Made by a program: the position numbers and the translations under genes. A DNA stretch of 64,000 nt, from the NCBI RefSeq assembly GCF_954871325.1, contig NC_088776.1:51726569-51790568 (forward strand), read 5' to 3'. The stretch comes from Gordionus sp. m RMFG-2023. Lineage: Eukaryota > Nematomorpha > Gordioida > Chordodea > Parachordodidae. Under the pieces are notes generated by a model. It was not told the DNA's origin. It did no database searches and saw only the letters and a list, made by a program, of their open reading frames with translations. Below, in pieces: positions 60,324 to 64,000 of the stretch. The first letter of the stretch is position 1, and each line of letters begins with the position of its first letter.

Positions 60324-61630
60324 AGGGGAGAACAAGGCCTTATGGCAAGTGGGGTAAGAAGGTAAACGTCTATAACCTTTTCATTTTTAGAGCTAATTGT
60401 TTCAAATTTCAAAAGATGTATTTCATTACATATTATCTATCTTATGTTCATTTAGTAAGAGCTCCGTATTTAAAAGATATTGATCAATAACAATTTTATA
60501 GCCCTTTTGTATCAACTTTTTTAAAACAATTTTTGGCTTTGAATCAAAAGTATTCCCTCAGATTAAATGAAATTTATGCCATATTCCCTAAATTTCTAGG
60601 CTACCTATAAACTTAATCCAGGTTTTTTAAGCTTATCTGGCAATATTCTAGAGCCTTTTAAACCAACTCACTACCCCGGGGGTAAAGCATCAGGGAGTAA
60701 AATGGCAAATAAAATAGAATTTAATCGTAAAATATATCTAAAATTTTTAGACTCCTTAATTAGCTAAATTCGAATCATAGGTATATTGAAAAGCTATTAA
60801 ATGATAATAATATTCATTCATGTTCTTATAGATTTAATTCAAATTCAGTTATTCCAATGCCGAAACGTTATGTTCCTATTGACAAAAGGGGAAAAAAAAT
60901 ATCAGAAATAATTACCGCATCTCCATATGAAATAAATTAGTAAAATGTAAAAATGTAAAAAAGATAAAAAATATAAAGAAAGATTGGAATTGTATATTGC
61001 GTAGTCAAAGTTATAACAATATAGTAAAAAAAACGAGAAAAGTGTGCCAAATCAAATGTCCTGAATGGGCACATTCTAATTGTACTAGGAATGATCTTTT
61101 TTTCTGTGTGCCCTTATTGTGATAATTAATTTTTTTAAATATATATATAATTTGTATTAATGAAATGTGTGGTTAATTTTTACAGTCGTTAGATAGAGAT
61201 TATATTTAAATAATTAAATCAAGAGTAGAAAAAATAAGGAATTAAAAATTCGACATTAAAATTAAAGTAAGAAAATTCAAAATTTATAATTTTTTTTTAA
61301 ACTTATAGATGTTTTATAAGATAGATTGGATTTATAATTAATTATTTAGAATAATAGGTAAACTTAAATTCAAATTATAGCAATGAAAATTATAAAATTA
61401 ATGTAAATTTGATATTATATCTTACCCCGAAGGGCTTGTCATCTTACCAATAAGAACTAATTTTACTTAAACCTTGATAGCGTCCATACTATAGAAGGTA
61501 GGAAGCCCAGGTAATTTTTTATTTTTTAAAATGAGATTATCTAATGTTATAATTAGTTTTATCTAATTATATATAATTAAAATTTTATCCTAAAAGGGAA
61601 AAACACCTGACGTATGGCCCCGGTCTCCCC
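60324..61630. mobile_element. GGGGAGA-ended element, relative of 26180-27007
   Basis: The left end GGGGAGAACAAGGCC and right end GGCCCCGGTCTCCCC are inverted repeats. The right 700 bp matches the repeated blocks at 29.2-29.6 kb and 54.2-54.8 kb. I see no coding and no clear target duplication. Confidence 0.55.
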
Positions 61631-61830
61631 AATATGTCTTTCTTCTAAGCTAATATTATCTTTATCCAACAAATTGGCTATATCTTAATGGATGGTCATT
61701 GTGCCCTCGTTTCGATTAATTGTGAAAATTATAAAATATAATATAAGTGATCACAATTTATTATTTAGTAAAATTTGCGATGGCCCTATATCCTGACTTT
61801 TATTCATATCAACAATTATTCTTCCACTTG
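60960..61830. repeat. Repeated block, partial copy 3
   Basis: CCTGAATGGGCACATTCTAA near 61060 and the following 500 bp match the 54260-54790 part of copy 2. It ends with the shared GGTCTCCCC. Confidence 0.6.
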
Positions 61831-62495
61831 TACCTCCATTATTTGTATTTATTAGAAGAGTGGTTTTAATTACTAAGAGTATAAAATAAAATATTTAAAA
61901 ATTCTAGGATCAGGAATGTTACCATCATTAATAAGTGTAAAAAATTTCTTATATAAAAGTAAAAAAATTTTTTAATTATTTGATGACAGGAAATTTAAAA
62001 ATGGTAGATAAATATTATGTCAAAAAAACTTGAATAGGCAAATAATTGATGGAATAAATTAGTAGATATTTGTAATTAAATATATTTAATAAGAGAGAGA
62101 TAGGAATGATCATTATAAAATCATAAAGGTTAATATAATCAATAATATTTTTGAAAAATATTTTAGGTATCTTCATTTTTTATCTGCCCCCCCCCCTACG
62201 CTACTTACGTGCCTATAACATGCTCAAAAGTCACTTTTATTGAATTCAATAAAAAATATTATAGAGCTTACGCTGATTAAATTTCGGGGAAGTCGAAAAA
62301 ATAACACACAATTGTTTACTTTTCAAAATATTATAAAAAATTTTCTTTTGAATAATTAAGATTTCTAATATAATTATAGTATGAAATCACACAAAATCAA
62401 AAACTATGTTTAAAAAATTTAAATTGTTAAATGAATCATGATTTTATATAAAACTTTAATTATTAAGGTTTCTGAATAAAGGAGAGTCACAAACA

Positions 62496-64000
62496 ATGCA
62501 ATTGAGTTGCCTATTAATCTTTACGGTATAAAACTTTTAATTTAAATTTATTATAAATTAAATTAGATCGATATTCAATTAAATTATATTTTTTTGTAAA
62601 TTAATTTTTTTTAAAAAAAAACTCACAAATTTAGTTAGTTTATTTATCATCTATCTATTCAAAAAATTTGGACTATTACTATGGCAGTAAAGGCTACGGT
62701 AAAATTATAATATATATTTTTAAATATTTATAATTTTATAAAATATGAATTGATTATAATTGCAATTATACATTTAAACATTTATATAAATTTAAGATTC
62801 TCAACCCCAACCTTATCGAACTCAGTCCCAATCTTTTCTACAAGTACCTTCATACGGGTTCAGGGGTTCTGGTAATGGCGGAAAAAAATCTGGCTTTAAA
62901 GGAACAAGTAATATAACTTTTTACAAATTTACGGACTATTTGAAAAAAAAAAAATTATATAGTATTTACTATTAGAATTTTTGAACACAAAATTTTATGG
63001 CATTTTCTATTCATTATTACATCTCTGAAATGTAAATCCCAAATTAATTTAAAATAAAAAATATCAATTAAATTCCTTGTTTTACGCAAATTATTTACCA
63101 GTCTCTGATTGCTTAGCTGGAAAATTGAGGTGCAATTTCAAAGTTATGAAGGTGAAAAGCAGCGGAGATTATCAGTATGAGGAAACAACAACAACAGATG
63201 AACCCTCAACTTATAGCTCCCCCTCAACTGTTACCTTCTACTCGACTACAACATTAGAAGCCTCAACAAGCACAGTATGGAATTCATTATATCAATATAG
63301 CATTTTTAATTGTTAGTATTTATGTGATCAGAACATATCCTGTAAAATTGGATATTTTTTACAATATTACAAATCGGACAATTTAAGGATATTTAAAAAT
63401 ATATCAAAATTTCTAACTAAAATAGAAATAATTTTAAACAATTTCTTGCCATTTAGGATGCTTACTATTACTATAGAGAATCCAAAAAAGGCGGCTATAG
63501 CAAAGATGGCTATAACAAGGGTGACTATATAAGCAAAGGCGAAAATAAAAACAAAAGCGGGAATTCGACAGAAACCACTAAAGCTATCATAATAACAACA
63601 GCAACAGATGTCGACAGTGATGATGATGATTTAAATGATCTCAAGAAATGGTTACTCAAAAAAAATATCAAAGGCGGAAAAGGAAAAAATAAAAAGCGGA
63701 GGAAAAATAAAAAGAACCATAAAGGTAAAAAAAGCAGATGGCATAAAAAAAGCCGCAAGTATAGCAGTAGTGATTCAACAACACTTTCGGTATCTGGTAA
63801 TAAATTTTATATTGATAGCTATTTAATCTATTATATATAATTCAAATCATAAAACTTTAAACTAAGCTTCAACGGATACCACGACTTCCCCCATTACCTC
63901 TACTACCGAAGACAAAAAGGATTGTTCTTATTGGGATATGAAGTTAGGCAAGTGCAAAAGGCATTATGAAAAATCCTCTTCCCACCACCGAAAGCCTAAA
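62496..64000 (+). CDS. Secreted Tyr/Gly/Lys-rich Cys protein, copy 2, cut by window end
   Basis: This is the paralogue of the gene at 43644. Exons: 62496-62525, 62635-62698, 62797-62907, 63102-63274, 63457-63796, and 63867 to beyond 64000. Junctions are GT-AG with the same phases as copy 1. The signal peptide is MQLSCLLIFTLVYLSSIYS. The mature part begins KNLDYYYGSKGYD, then a Gln/Ser-rich exon 3 ending GNGGKKSGFKG, SDCLAGKLRCNF in exon 4, AYYYYRESKKGGYSKDGY and the acidic VDSDDDDLNDL in exon 5, and KKDCSYWDMKLGKCKRHY in exon 6. Length differences from copy 1 (exon 2 one codon, exon 4 three, exon 5 eighteen) are all in frame, so both copies look under selection. In exon 2 the acceptor has moved by a few bases relative to copy 1. 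The end of the gene lies outside the window. Confidence 0.82.

Larger units (their letters stand above)
56043..62215 (-). mobile_element. Large hAT (zf-MYM-like) with other elements nested in it
   Basis: TAACATGT (56035-56042) and TAACATGC (62216-62223) form an 8-bp duplication with one mismatch. The ends CAGGCGCGTACG and ACTTACGTGCCTA are imperfect inverted repeats of the same type as 31120-32861. Its transposase remnant is on the minus strand at about 58420-59900. A second hAT (56283-58161) and a GGGGAGA-ended element (60324-61630) lie inside, so its own sequence is about 3 kb. Its right end falls about 280 bp upstream of secreted gene 2. Confidence 0.68.

Noticed and set aside
63525-63758. 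Minus-strand Leu/Phe-rich frame, possible membrane protein
   Set aside because: It is the antisense of the Lys/Asp-rich exon 5 of secreted gene 2. The same applies to 24921-25106.
1-64000. tRNA, rRNA, CRISPR or operon structures
   Set aside because: I found no cloverleaf with a GGTTCGAATCC-type arm, no rRNA-like sequence and no regular spacer array. The GGTTCGAGTC at 748 is part of a hAT end. Spliced genes indicate a eukaryote.

Overview
This is an AT-rich, repeat-dense stretch of an animal nuclear genome. Spliced host genes lie between layers of DNA transposons and retroelement fossils. The evidence for an animal is a spliced eIF3k gene with GT-AG introns, many hAT transposases, and secreted multi-exon genes. 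The eIF3k protein is highly diverged and the genome very AT-rich, so a fast-evolving invertebrate is likely. A parasitic arthropod such as a copepod or mite is only a guess; I cannot name the species.

Host genes. (1) A seven-exon gene on the minus strand (6197 down to 2068) encodes translation initiation factor eIF3 subunit K. Its exons are 67 to 275 nt and most are too short to show as open frames. (2) A two-exon gene at 24226-25115 encodes a small secreted Lys/Glu-rich protein. (3) Two tandem copies of one six-exon gene, at 43644-45582 and from 62496 past the window edge, encode secreted Tyr/Gly/Lys-rich, Cys-containing proteins of a family I do not recognise. The first copy abuts a Pro/Thr/Leu repeat frame made of about 32 nine-residue units (45741-46604). 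That frame is probably the rest of the same gene: it has no ATG near its start, and it overlaps the upstream frame only across a T6 run.

Layout. 0-6.5 kb: nested hAT elements, then eIF3K with a piggyBac in intron 5 and a MITE in intron 6. 7-10.7 kb: a Ty3/gypsy-type LTR fossil. 10.7-17.1 kb: an inverted pair of hAT copies plus satellite MITEs. 17-24 kb: mostly degraded repeats and one well-bounded hAT element (20406-21748). 24-25 kb: the small secreted gene. 26-34 kb: a GGGGAGACTGGG-ended element, a repeated block and a hAT with transposase. 34-42 kb: two non-coding LTR fossils, one with nearly identical LTRs. 43-47 kb: secreted gene copy 1. 47-56 kb: tandem repeats, a Harbinger MITE, a hAT carrying a 5'-truncated LINE, further hATs and the second repeated block. 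56-62.2 kb: one large hAT that contains other elements. 62.2-64 kb: secreted gene copy 2.

Many elements are bounded by matching 8-bp target-site duplications (hAT), TTAA (piggyBac) or TTA (Harbinger), so their ends are exact. The two secreted-gene copies provide an internal test of coding: every exon is open in both, splice phases agree, and length differences inside exons are multiples of three.
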